Shown here in pieces: positions 19,603 through 29,310 of a stretch of 37,247 bases of DNA. Every line of letters begins with the position of its first letter. The first letter of the stretch is position 1. Under the pieces are notes generated by a model that did no database searches, was not told where the DNA came from, and was given only the letters and a program-made list of their open reading frames with translations. Made by a program: the position numbers and the translations under genes. Source of the DNA: Chlamydomonas sphaeroides (lineage: Eukaryota > Chlorophyta > Chlorophyceae > Chlamydomonadales > Chlamydomonadaceae); the NCBI GenBank assembly GCA_001662425.1, contig BDDC01000854.1, forward strand, positions 4,097-41,343, read 5' to 3'.

Positions 19603-21754
19603 CTACGCCCCCAGCCTCTCGAGCGCGGGCTGCAGGTATGAGCTAGCCAGTAGCTCCTCGACCGTGGGCCGCGACTCCGCCGGCGACACCAGCGGCTGCC
19701 GCAGCAGCGCCGCCATGGGGGCCGGGATGTGCCGCGGCCACCTCGCCACGGCAAAGATGGTGCCTGCGCCCGGCGCCATGGCCAGGCAAAGGAAGCGCGC
19801 CACGAGGCAAGCGCCGTAGCAGTCGCTGGCAACGCCGGCGCTGTCCTCGCCGAGTGCAGACTCGGGTGCCCACCACGGAGCCGTCCCGCCGATGGCGTCC
19901 TTCCCCTGCAGCAGCACGCCGGCGCTCGTCACGAGCTCCGCCACGCCGAAGTCCACCAGGCGCAGCGGCGCGTCCGGGGCGGAGGTCGCGAAGACGATGT
20001 TGTCAGGCTTGAAGTCCTGGACGTGCGAGGGAAACGGGTGGGGACACAGCCGGTTGTCAGCCGCAGGGGCAGATGCGGCCATGCGGAATACCGCCCGCTG
20101 CCAACCCCCCTCCGCCCTGCCCCACCATCTGCTGCAAAGCTAATTCTAGCTTGCCTGATGTGCAATGCCAGCGATCTTGCAGGCGAGCGCGGCCTTGAGC
20201 AGCTGCGCTGTCCAATCTTGCATCATAGCCTCGCTGGGCTTGAGGCCTTCGGCGGCCATCTATCGTAGGGCCAACGGACGGAGGAAGGCAACGGTGTCAA
20301 GCGGCGAGGTAAGGTAGCCCCACCTCAAGTCGCACGACACCCACACCGTGGCCCCATCTATCGCTCAGCCCTCGGGCGCACCTGCCGCACGCGGTCCGTC
20401 AGGGTGCCTCCCGTGAGGCACTCCATGAGGGTCCTCACGGTCCGCTTGTCGGCGTCGGCCCTCGCGCCGTACACCTCCACCACGTAGGGGCAGTCGCTGA
20501 CCGCCGCGTACTGCGCCTCAAGAAGCGCCAGGCCGCTGTCCACGCCCGTGACTGTCTTGAGCGCACACAGCACTCGGACTGAGCCGCGGCCGCCGGCGGC
20601 CGGCACCAGCACCTCAGCCTCCTCCACCTTGCCCTGAGATTCGCGGGGAACAGATAATGCACGAAGCGTAAAGATTTTGCAAGCTGCTCGGCAACCGATA
20701 TCCCGCTTGGCCCCCCTGGCTCGGCTTGTCCGCGGACGGCCCAGCCCGTCCGCGCTGCCTTCAGCGTCCCCACCTGCGCTCCCTGGCCCAGCAGCCGCAG
20801 GGGCCTTGCACTGTCCACTCCGCACAAGCGCAGGTAGGACCTGAGCTCGGTGCTGAGGGACTCCCGGGTGGCAACGACCACCTGCGGGTTGAAGCGGGCG
20901 CAGGCGGCGAGGGGTCGGTTTGGGAGGGTTTTGGCGCGGAGGGCAAGGAGCACGGGGCGGGGAGCTGCGCGGGCATATGCATGTGCGAAGCGCACGTGCG
21001 ACGGACTCACCTGCTCAGCGCAGCTGGAGGTCTCGACCCCGAGGGTATTGGTGCTTGAGTGGAGGCAGCGGTCGCTTTCCTTAACAAGCGCGAGCTCGGC
21101 ATATTGCGATCCGGTGCTTGGGGCATATGCGGTGTCGGTTTCCGCCTGAGGCAAGAAGCGACGGCAAAGGAGGGGAGTAAGGAGGGAAGGGCACGGGCTA
21201 TCAGGCACGGCGGGGATTCAACTAATCCGCCTCGAGCAGTTTCTCGCGGTTGATGGTTAAAGGTGTGGCCCCTGCAACAGGCTGCAACATGCTTACCTCA
21301 CTGGCGCTGCCCGACTCCGCGCTGCCCGCGGAGCCGCAGTTCGAGACAGTAGAGCGCGCGCGCTGCAGGGCGCAAAGCTCTTCGTCCTCTACCGCAGGCG
21401 CGACGGATGACGTCTCTACAGCCTGCGAACGCGGAGGATTGCAGTCCGGGGACACGCGTCAGTCACAAGCAAGTAGTCGCATAAAGCGCATCTATCGGCG
21501 CATGCCCTCATAACCGCCTGAGTGAACGGAGCCCGGACATTCCCGTCACTTGCCTGAGTCGCCTTCATATTTGCATTGCCGCTGTGCTCGCGGTTCGTGA
21601 CGAGGACGGCAGCGAGTAGAATTCCTAAGCCGACAGCGAGCCCGAGGAACAGCGCCATGGCCGCCACGGCAAAGTAAAGGGTAGCCAGACATACAAGCCC
21701 GCAGACTTTCATGGGCTTGCTGGGGAAGCACGAAAACGCAACAGCGTAGGCCAT
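19603..21754 (-). CDS. Protein kinase with N-terminal membrane segment (HQD catalytic loop)
   Basis: Seven exons, all phase 0: 21754-21554, 21422-21297, 21145-21011, 20881-20774, 20633-20382, 20259-20155 and 20016-19603. They encode 446 residues. Exon 1 begins MAYAVAFSCF and contains a long hydrophobic stretch (about 18-52), one or two membrane helices. An acidic/Ser-rich spacer follows, then a full kinase domain: glycine loop LGQGAQGKV (185-193), ATP-anchoring Lys in CALK (K216), catalytic loop HQDFKPDN (D310, K312, N315), DFG in LVDFGVAE (331-333), APE in WWAPES, and the lobe-closing Arg in SRPTVEELL. HQD replaces HRD, so this is a non-RD kinase. The sequence predicts an active membrane-anchored Ser/Thr-type kinase; its substrate is unknown. 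Two introns (after exon 1 and exon 6) use GC donors, CAG|GCAAGT and CAG|GCAAGC. The membrane exon is attached by one of these, so its linkage deserves slightly less confidence. Confidence 0.85.
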
Positions 21755-22221
21755 GGGTAGGTCGGTCGACCAGTAGCACGGAGTGTCCTCCGCAGTTTGG
21801 TTGGGCTAGATTTGCTCCTCCGTCCTCCGGTAGTAGTCGAAGGAGAAAATGCGAGCGTTAGTGCGCCTCTCAGTGTTGTCTGTACTTTCTCAGAAGTGCC
21901 TGCCAGTCTGGTGCGGCTGGAGCCAGAGTGAGCAGGTCTGATATAAAGGATACGGACAAGGTGGAGTAACTTAGCGACAAGAAGAGCAGTGAATGAATTT
22001 GCGGGAAAAGTTGAGAGGGAGGGCCCATAAATCGTGCACTCGGCCGAGGGCCCTATGCGCAGGAGGCCCTCCTGCCTATGCGTGCCACACGATGCGGCTT
22101 CCGCGCTCTTCCCCCGTCTCCCCACATACAGCCCCTTATTCCCCGGGGGGCGCCTTATTGGCCGATAAGGAGACTGTTTAAAAGGTGACGCTGCGTCGAC
22201 GTGCGCGGGGCACCAGGGTCT

Positions 22222-22256
22222 GAGGCCGGACGCAGAGGCCGGACGCAGAGGCCGGG
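22222..22256. repeat. 13-bp tandem repeat, about 2.7 copies
   Basis: The unit gaggccggacgca is repeated head to tail, the last copy incomplete. It lies in intergenic DNA. Confidence 0.85.
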
Positions 22257-23116
22257 GCGTGAGGAGGGATCATGCGCGCCGTGCGCCGCGCCGCACCGTG
22301 GCTCTTCTTAGGCGTGAAACGGCCCCCGCTGCCCGCCCCCTGGTGCATGTGTGGTGCATACCTCTCCGTCACATTGCGTCGGCGATGGCAGGGTGCGTGA
22401 AACCGCCGGCCGCGCAGAATGCATCGTCGAGAATAGAATGCAGGGCACGCCACGAGTACCGGGCACCTGTGCAGATAATTGCATAGCGCCAAGCCGGATG
22501 AACGAAGCCTGCATGGAGAGTGGCAGCGGACGTACGCACGTCGGTGGGGGTTGCTTTGCACAGAGCATCGCCTTAACGAGATGGCGTCGCGGACTGTCGC
22601 CACAACGCCAGCCGCGCACCTTGCTGCACCTTCTTCGCGCGTTTTATGAAGCATGCGTTGTATTTGCATCCTTGGGTCCTGCGCGGTTGATGCAGGACAC
22701 CCGTGAAGTATGACAGCGATAGCGACAGCGGAAAGCGGGCTCCAGGACGATGCGTCTGGGATGTGAGCGAGACGTCTGAGGTCTTTTATGGATGTGTGGG
22801 TACAGATGGAGTGGGGATAGGCAATCACGTTGTTCCGTGGGGTCTTGCCTGGGCTTTGGGGTTTTGGCACGCCAGACAATCGCGATACCCAAGCGTTTGC
22901 CCGTCCACCACAGCCAGTATCATAAGTGACGCAAACTGTTACCATTACCCATCTGCCCTCGCGACTGACACTACAGCGGTCGCTGCGCGCTTGCGCCCAT
23001 TTCAACTGGGCACTCGCGAAGCGCTCGCCGAGGCCCCAGCTGCACTCCATAGAACTAGTGGGGATGCGCGGGCCCTCAGCGTGCAGCGGGATTGACTCGT
23101 AGCGCGCTCACGCGCG

Positions 23117-23128
23117 TTTGCGCGCGAA
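23117..23128. promoter_or_regulatory. Possible E2F-type palindrome upstream of CAF-1 p60
   Basis: TTTGCGCGCGAA is close to an E2F-binding palindrome (TTTSSCGC class), although neither half is an exact consensus. It lies about 40 bp upstream of the start codon, within the probable 5' UTR or core promoter. CAF-1 genes are S-phase genes and plant FAS1 is a known E2F target, so the site makes biological sense, but this is inference. Confidence 0.35.
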
Positions 23129-23167
23129 GTTGCGCTTAGCGACAGCCCCGTCGCGTGCGGCGCAACC

Positions 23168-26100
23168 ATGCAGCTCAAAACTCTGCAGATTGTCTGGCAC
23201 GGCAAGGAGCCTGTGCTGAGCGTCGACTTCCAGCCCAACAGCCACACCCTCGTTTCGGGCGGGCAGGATGGCGAAGTCAAGGTGCGCCCCGCGCCCTGTC
23301 TCTAATCTGCTTGCTCTCGGGGATGTTCTTGTGGGGTCGCGGAGCATCCGCACGGCTGTCGCGACCTGGCACCTGCTGCGCGTGCTCCGTGCCAACTCCA
23401 ATAGCGGGCGGCCTTTCCCCGAGGCCGCCCCCGTCCGCTGCGCTGCGACGTCGCGCTGTCCCCTAACATTCCCCACCTGACCTCTTGACTCTGACTTCTA
23501 TCCTCAGCATTGGGAGGTGGTGGCTGAGGACGATGGGACGCCGGGCGTGCGGTTCCTGAGCGGCCATGCGGTCAACAGCAAGTCGGTCAACTGCGTGCGC
23601 TTCTCGCCATCAGGTGCAGCCTGGGAGCTGGCGGCATGCCGCTGGGGCGCGAAGAGGGCCGCCTCCGCTAGCCCTGCTGGCTCTTCCGGTGCCCCTGTCG
23701 TCCCCGAGACCTGCTCCAACGTGTGGTTGGCCCTGTCGCGCCCCCGCCGCCCTCGGCCCAGGTGACATGCTCGCCAGCGCGGGCGATAAAGGGGAGGTCC
23801 TCCTGTGGCGCTTTGCGCCCTTCGCGCCGGGCGCGCCGCCGCCTCCCCGCGGCAACCTGGACGGTTCCGACGGTGAGCTGCAGCTTGGCGCGCTGTGTGC
23901 CACTGGCTGTAGCAGCGCTAGCTAGGTCGGAATGTTTAATAACGCGCAGCTCCCTAACCGATATCGTTGGTGCATGTCGGTCTTTCCCACTTGTTCGCAA
24001 CCACCCCGCAGCGGTCTCTGACTTGGCGGGCCCCACCCTCAACGGCATGTGGCGCCAGGTGCGGCGCCGCCCTTGGCCCCAGTTGCGATTCACGGCGTGG
24101 AGCTGCCGCAGCTGCAGCTCTCGCTGCCAACCTCCGCCCACGCCCTGCGGCCCGCTCCTCACCTCGCCACCTTCCCCTTGATGCCGCGGCGACAAGGGGG
24201 TGTGCTGTGTTGACCCTGCCTGTTGCCCCTGACTCTCACCTCCCTTCCACCCGCCCAGGTGGGCCTGCTGCGCGGCCACACCGACGACGTCATGGACCTG
24301 GCCTGGGCGCCCGACGGCAGCGCGCTGCTGAGCGGCGGCGTGGAGAACAACTGCATTGTGTGGGACGTGGACAGCAGGCGGCAGCTGGTGCGGCGAGCGA
24401 AGGGGCGGGAGGGAGGAAAAGGGGGGGGAGGGGAGAGGCGGGCTGGCCCGGGCGCCGGCCGGACCCATGACGAGGTGCCTCCTCCCCAACATCCATGTGC
24501 TACGGGCCAGGAGGCGGGCAGGGAGCGAGGCAGGGAAAGAAAGACGGCAGAGAGCGGGGCAGGGGAGGACGGCAGGGTTGGACCCTCGGACCACGCACAG
24601 CGCAGCAAGCGCTGCCCTCGCCTGGCCAGCATCGGTTGCCCATTTTCCCGTCCTCGCCCTTCCTGTCCCCACCTGCAGAAGCTGCTGTGCGACCACGCGC
24701 ACTTTGTGCAGGGCGTGGCCTGGGACCCGCTCGGCCGCTACCTGGCCTCCCAGTCCGCGGACCGCACCGCCCGCGTCTACTCTGTCAAGCCGCCCGCCTC
24801 CGTCACAGAGCCGGGTGCGTCACCACCCCGGGGGGGGGGGCGGCAGCGCACAGCTGCCTGGCCGCGCGGCGGTTGGGCCATGCAGCCATCCGGCCGCCAC
24901 CTACCTAAGCTCCCTCGCCCTCCCCTGCGACGCTGCCACAGGCGCCAAGCGCTCGGCTGCTGCGGCCGCCGCCGTGGTCACCTCGGCGTCGCTCGCCCGC
25001 GACGGCCTCTTCGTGGCGGGCACCCTGGCCAAGGGGCCCCTGCCGGCGGCGCAGCCGCAGCCGCAGCAGGCCAGCGCGGACGACCCCATGGCCACAGGCG
25101 CCGAGGCCGGGCCCGCGCCCGCCAACGCTCCCGCTGCCGGTGCCGGTGGCGGCAAGCAGCCGCTGTTCACGGACGACTCGCTGCCGACGTTCTTCCGGCG
25201 GCTGGCGTGGTCGCCGGACGGGTCGTTCCTGGCGGCGCCCGCGGGCGTTTTCAAGTGAGCGCCGCAGCAGCGCCCTGCGGTGCTGCTGTCTGTAGGAGGG
25301 CGGCGCTTCACCACAGGGTCGACAGGAGGGCAGCAGGAGCGGAGGGCGTGCTATGGTGCTCCTGCTGACGCAGCGTGCCCCTCCCCGCAGGCACGGCTCC
25401 TCGGCCCCCGTTAGCAGCACCACGCACGTCTTCTCGCGGGGCGACTGGTGAGCCCACATACGGCCGCACGACATGGGATTAAGTCAGTATCCGAACGCGA
25501 AGCAACCACGCAATAATCACGCCTTGATTAACAGCAACGCTCGCAACCGGCGTACGCTCAACCTGGCCCGCCCTTTCGGCCCTCCCCCATTCCCAACCCG
25601 ATCCTGCCCTGTCCGCTGCATGCGCAGGTCGGGCCCCTCGCTCAGCCTGCCCTGCCTCAGCAAGGGCGCCCTGGCGGTGCGCTTCTGCCCGCGGCTCTTC
25701 CGGGCGCCGCCCGCGCAGCCGGCGCAGGCGCTGCAGGGCGCCAACGCGCCGTCGGGCACGCGGCTGCCGTACCGCATCGTCATGGCAGTGGCTTCCGTAG
25801 ACAGCGTCCTGCTGTACGACATGCAGGTGAGCATGTGTACTGCAGCGTTATGGCGGCACAAGGCATCCCTGCCTGCTGCCGCAGCTGCGAACCGTACCGC
25901 CCTGCGCCGGCTGCTCCGCAATGCGGCTGTGCCCCCTCCCGCGCGCTCCTCCCAGGCGCTGGAGCCGCTGGCGGTGCTGGGCGGGCTGCACTTTGCGGCG
26001 GTGACGGACCTGGCCTGGAGCGACGACGGCCGCTTCCTGGTGGTCGCCAGCAGGTGGGGGCCGCGGGGGCTTATAGATGCCGGGGGGCACCGTTGCTTGA

Positions 26101-27605
26101 TGAGCCTCGGCGTGGTAGACGGCATGCCGGGCAGCAGCACCGGCGTCCGCGACAGCTCACATCCTTGCTTGTTTCCTCACCGCCTCACCCTGCCTCACCC
26201 CGTGCCACAGGGACGGCTACTGCACCATATGTGCCTTTGGCGACGGGGAGTTGGGCACGCCCGTGCCTCCGGAAGAGCTGCCGCCGGGCGTCGCCGCCGC
26301 CGTTACCCGCGCCGCCGCTCGAAAGCACGCGGAGCGCGTGGCCGCCGCCGCGGCCGCCGCCACCAACAAGTCCGCGGCAGCCGCCGCAGCCGCAGCCGTG
26401 GCGTCGTCACTGACGCCCGGTGCTGCTGCGCCGGCGGCGGAGCTCGCGCAGCCGGCCGCCGCGCCAGCTGTGACGGTCGTTGCCTCTGGCCCCACGGCCG
26501 CCCCGGCCACGGCGGCGCCGCGTGGGCCTCGCCGCATCCAGCCAATGGCCGTGTCGGCTGCCGGCGGCGCCGCCGCTGGCCCGCAGCCGGCGGCGCCAGC
26601 GCCTGCCGCAGCTGCCAGCGTCGGGCCCGGGTCCGGTGCCGTCAAGCGGCCCGCGGAGGACGCTCTGGGCGGCGCTGCCGGTGGGCCCAAGCCCAAGCGC
26701 ATCCAGCCCGTCCCCGTGTCGGCCCCGGCGGCAGCTCTGGCGCAGTCGCCGGCTCCGCAGCCGACAGGCTCGCCCAGCCGCCGACGCATCGTCCCGCAGC
26801 GGATCGAGCCCAGCCCAGTGGCCGCCGCCGGCGCCGCGGCGCCACTGCCCTCGCCGGCAGCGGCGTCCCAGCCTTCACAGGCGGCGGCCGTCGCGGCCTC
26901 GGCGGGAGGGCCGGCGGCGCCGCCGACCTCACACACGCCGCTGGGCGCTGGCAGCGGCGGCGGCGGTGTGGTGGTGCCCGGTGTGTCGGTGCCGCAGTCC
27001 GCCATCAAGATGCCAACGCCGCAGGTGCGCCTCGGGTGGGCTGTGTGCGCAATACCGGTAGTCGATGCCAGGCGCGAGCCAGGCAGCGCCAACGCGCCTG
27101 GCATCGACGGCAGACAAAGGCTGCTCTCCGCACTTGACGAGCCCCCCACCGAACGCCCACATCCCCGCTGCCTCCCCCTCCCCCGCTGATGCCCCAGGTG
27201 CTCATGTTCGGCACTCCACCCGCCTCGGCCCTGCGCGACACGCCCGCCGCCGGAGCCGACGGCGCTGCCCAGCAGCAGCAGCAGCAGCCACAGCTCCAGG
27301 CGCAGGCGGAGGCGCAGGTGCCGCCCTCGGCCACGCGTGCCGCCAAGCGCGTCACGCCGGTGCCCGTGGACCGGGCCAGCGGGCGGCCCTCGCTGGACAG
27401 CCAGGCCCTGCCGCCGCCCACCGCCGCAGCCGCACCCACAGCGGCAGGCCCGGCCGAGCCCGCTGCCAGCGGCGCGGCGGCGGCGGCAGGGGCCGGCGGC
27501 GCCGGCCCGGCGGCGGCGCCTGCGTCTGGTGGCGGGCGGCTGTCTGTGGCGCAGCTGGCGGCGATGCGGGGAGCGGCGGCGGCGCGCATGGCGGCGGGCA
27601 AATAG
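23168..27605 (+). CDS. FAS2: Chromatin assembly factor 1 subunit p60 (CHAF1B/FAS2), WD40 protein
   Basis: CAF-1 p60 helps deposit H3-H4 on newly replicated DNA together with ASF1. Twelve exons join in phase: 23168-23281, 23508-23613, 23762-23872, 24012-24058, 24259-24387, 24679-24814, 24942-25254, 25391-25447, 25628-25826, 25956-26053, 26211-27024 and 27198-27605, about 843 residues. The N-terminal ~460 residues form a WD40 propeller with the family start (MQLKTLQIVWH, LSVDFQP), LASAGDKGEVLLW, LLRGHTDDVMDLAWAPDG, HFVQGVAWDPLGRYLASQSADRTARVY and AVTDLAWSDDGRFLVVAS, ending DGYCTICAF. An Ala/Gly/Pro-rich insert lies between repeats (exon 7). The remaining ~380 residues are low-complexity, longer than in animal or plant homologues (about 490-560 in total). 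They contain a six-Gln run and four Arg-Ile-x-Pro motifs (residues ~544, 599, 628, 758) like the ASF1-binding B domain. The start has ACCATG context. Confidence 0.93.
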
Positions 27606-29310
27606 CCGCCGGGGCACTGGGGCTGCACAAGCTTGCTGGCTGGGGCGGGAGCGCAGGAGGGGGATGTGGGGGCGGGGGACAGTCGGGCAGAGGCCGCCAC
27701 TGCGGCAGGTACGTGACGGTGTTGAGGTAACTTGTATCTTGGACGGGGGCCGGGCGAGCGGCTTCGAGGTGCACTGTTCCGAGCCATGGCTCACAGACGC
27801 AGCGGTGGATAGACACGGGGCGTTGGCTTGGACCCGCGCGCCGGCCGTGGGGCCAGGCTTGATGGGGGGACGTTAAGCATGGGGAAGGGCTGTCACGGCG
27901 CTACGTAAGCTGGGCTGTCGTGAGGTGGGCTGCGGACGAGGCTGAACTGCCTTGCTGACAGCAGCACGCGGCGGTGCTGCGCCGATGCAACATAGTGCAG
28001 TTGGCTTACTTGATCAGATGTGGGACATGCGTGCCACGCGCTGCACCGGTGCGACTACGACTCTGCGCTGCAGGGCTCAGCGCCGACCCAGGCAGGAGAC
28101 GCACAACCTTTACTCCTCTTCCATGTCCTCCGATCGACTTGTGTAGCACACCGTTGGACGCAGCCTGATGACATGGACTCAACAGCCGCCAGCGGTTGCA
28201 GTACGTCCTGTCAGCCCTCTGCGTGGAAATGCCGACCCGGAGCACGCCGCTGCAGGTGGCACTGTGGCACACCGCGGCGCCAGGGTGCTCCTCTGCCGGC
28301 CCGTGCCGCCAAGTGCCGCCAAACGTCTTCGCTGCGATGAGGGCAGCGCCTGGCGCCAGGCGGCATCTGGTGCTGTGGCAGCGCCACCAGCTCTTGCAGC
28401 CGGTAGCCACCAGCAGCTGTGAGGCTAACCTGGAGCTGGCTGTGGCTCCATGTGTAGAGCAAGCTTTTGGCGAGCTTGGATGCTGATTGAGCGCGTGCTG
28501 CTGCTTGACGGAGACTCGGATAACCAGTAGACTTTCAAGCAAGCGCACGCTCGGGCTCGCATGACAGCTATGCTGGGCTTGTGATAGCGAGATAACGCCG
28601 TCCAGCTCAGCTCTCTTTCCGGGGTGGTCGGGCAGGGTCGGGCATGGTACGTGTCGTTCGCCGAGGTCTGATATCACGCAAGGGCGCCGATACTTGCATC
28701 AAAGCGCAGCCACGATAACATATTCTTCTGTATAGCTCGAGCTGACACACTAGCTCCGCGACCTCATACTTGCGTCGGGAGAGATCGAGACCTTGAAACC
28801 CTACGTGTTCGAAGACGCCCCCTGAACCACCCAACTGACGACTCGCTGTGATAGCATGCTGGCACGGAGAGGCGTGGGGCGCTCGGCCTGCGAACAGAGG
28901 TGAGTTCACGGAAGAGCAGATGTTTGCGCGTCGTCCCGACGCGCTGAACTGAACATAAAGACACATATCGGCTCATATCAAGGCCACACGGTGTCTGGAG
29001 ACGCGTGATCGGTGAAGCCGGGCGAAGCGGCATGCGACCGCGCCATCCGCACGCTGACGCCGCTTGCTCGCGCTTCGAGGGCGCTGCCCGCGAGGTGTCC
29101 TCATTTGCTGACGCATACTACAAACCGCCGCCTTGGGCCCCAGGTCGTCCGGGCGTCTCGCAGCCCCGCGGCCGCACCATCGTCTGGCGGTGAGCACACT
29201 TCCCAGCACCGGCTGCGCGCCACGCCCATCTCCAACCCTGCGCAGCCCCCTTCCACCACCACCGCTTCCCATCGCCCACCTTGCCTCCCCTCGCTCACCC
29301 ATGCTCGCAG
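27606..29310. other. Intergenic region between CAF-1 p60 and the DUF4202-like gene
   Basis: This 1.7-kb stretch holds the 3' UTR of CAF-1 p60 (no TGTAA seen) and the promoter and probably first exon of the DUF4202-like gene. A candidate first exon starts at ATG 29030 (MRPRHPHADAACSRFEGAARE) and could end at a weak donor near 29092, which would be in phase with 29311. A minus-strand open frame of 223 codons (28006-28677) shows no similarity or splice context. I see no further gene. Confidence 0.5.

Larger units (their letters stand above)
21755..23167. other. Divergent intergenic region between the kinase and CAF-1 p60 genes
   Basis: This 1.4 kb must hold both promoters. It is distinctly less GC-rich than the genes. 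It contains a plus-strand ATATAAAGG TATA-like box at 21941, a 13-bp tandem repeat at 22222-22256, an unexpectedly long minus-strand open frame (22178-23050, 290 codons, ATG start, no recognisable similarity) and a TTTGCGCGCGAA palindrome about 40 bp before the CAF-1 start codon. None of these proves a gene. Confidence 0.55.

Noticed and set aside
26217..27794. 525-codon minus-strand open frame antisense to CAF-1 p60
   Set aside because: Mirror of an Ala/Pro-rich, GC-rich coding exon; such antisense frames open by composition alone.
28006..28677. 223-codon minus-strand open frame in the intergenic region after CAF-1 p60
   Set aside because: No recognisable similarity, Cys/His/Arg-rich composition, no supporting promoter or splice features.
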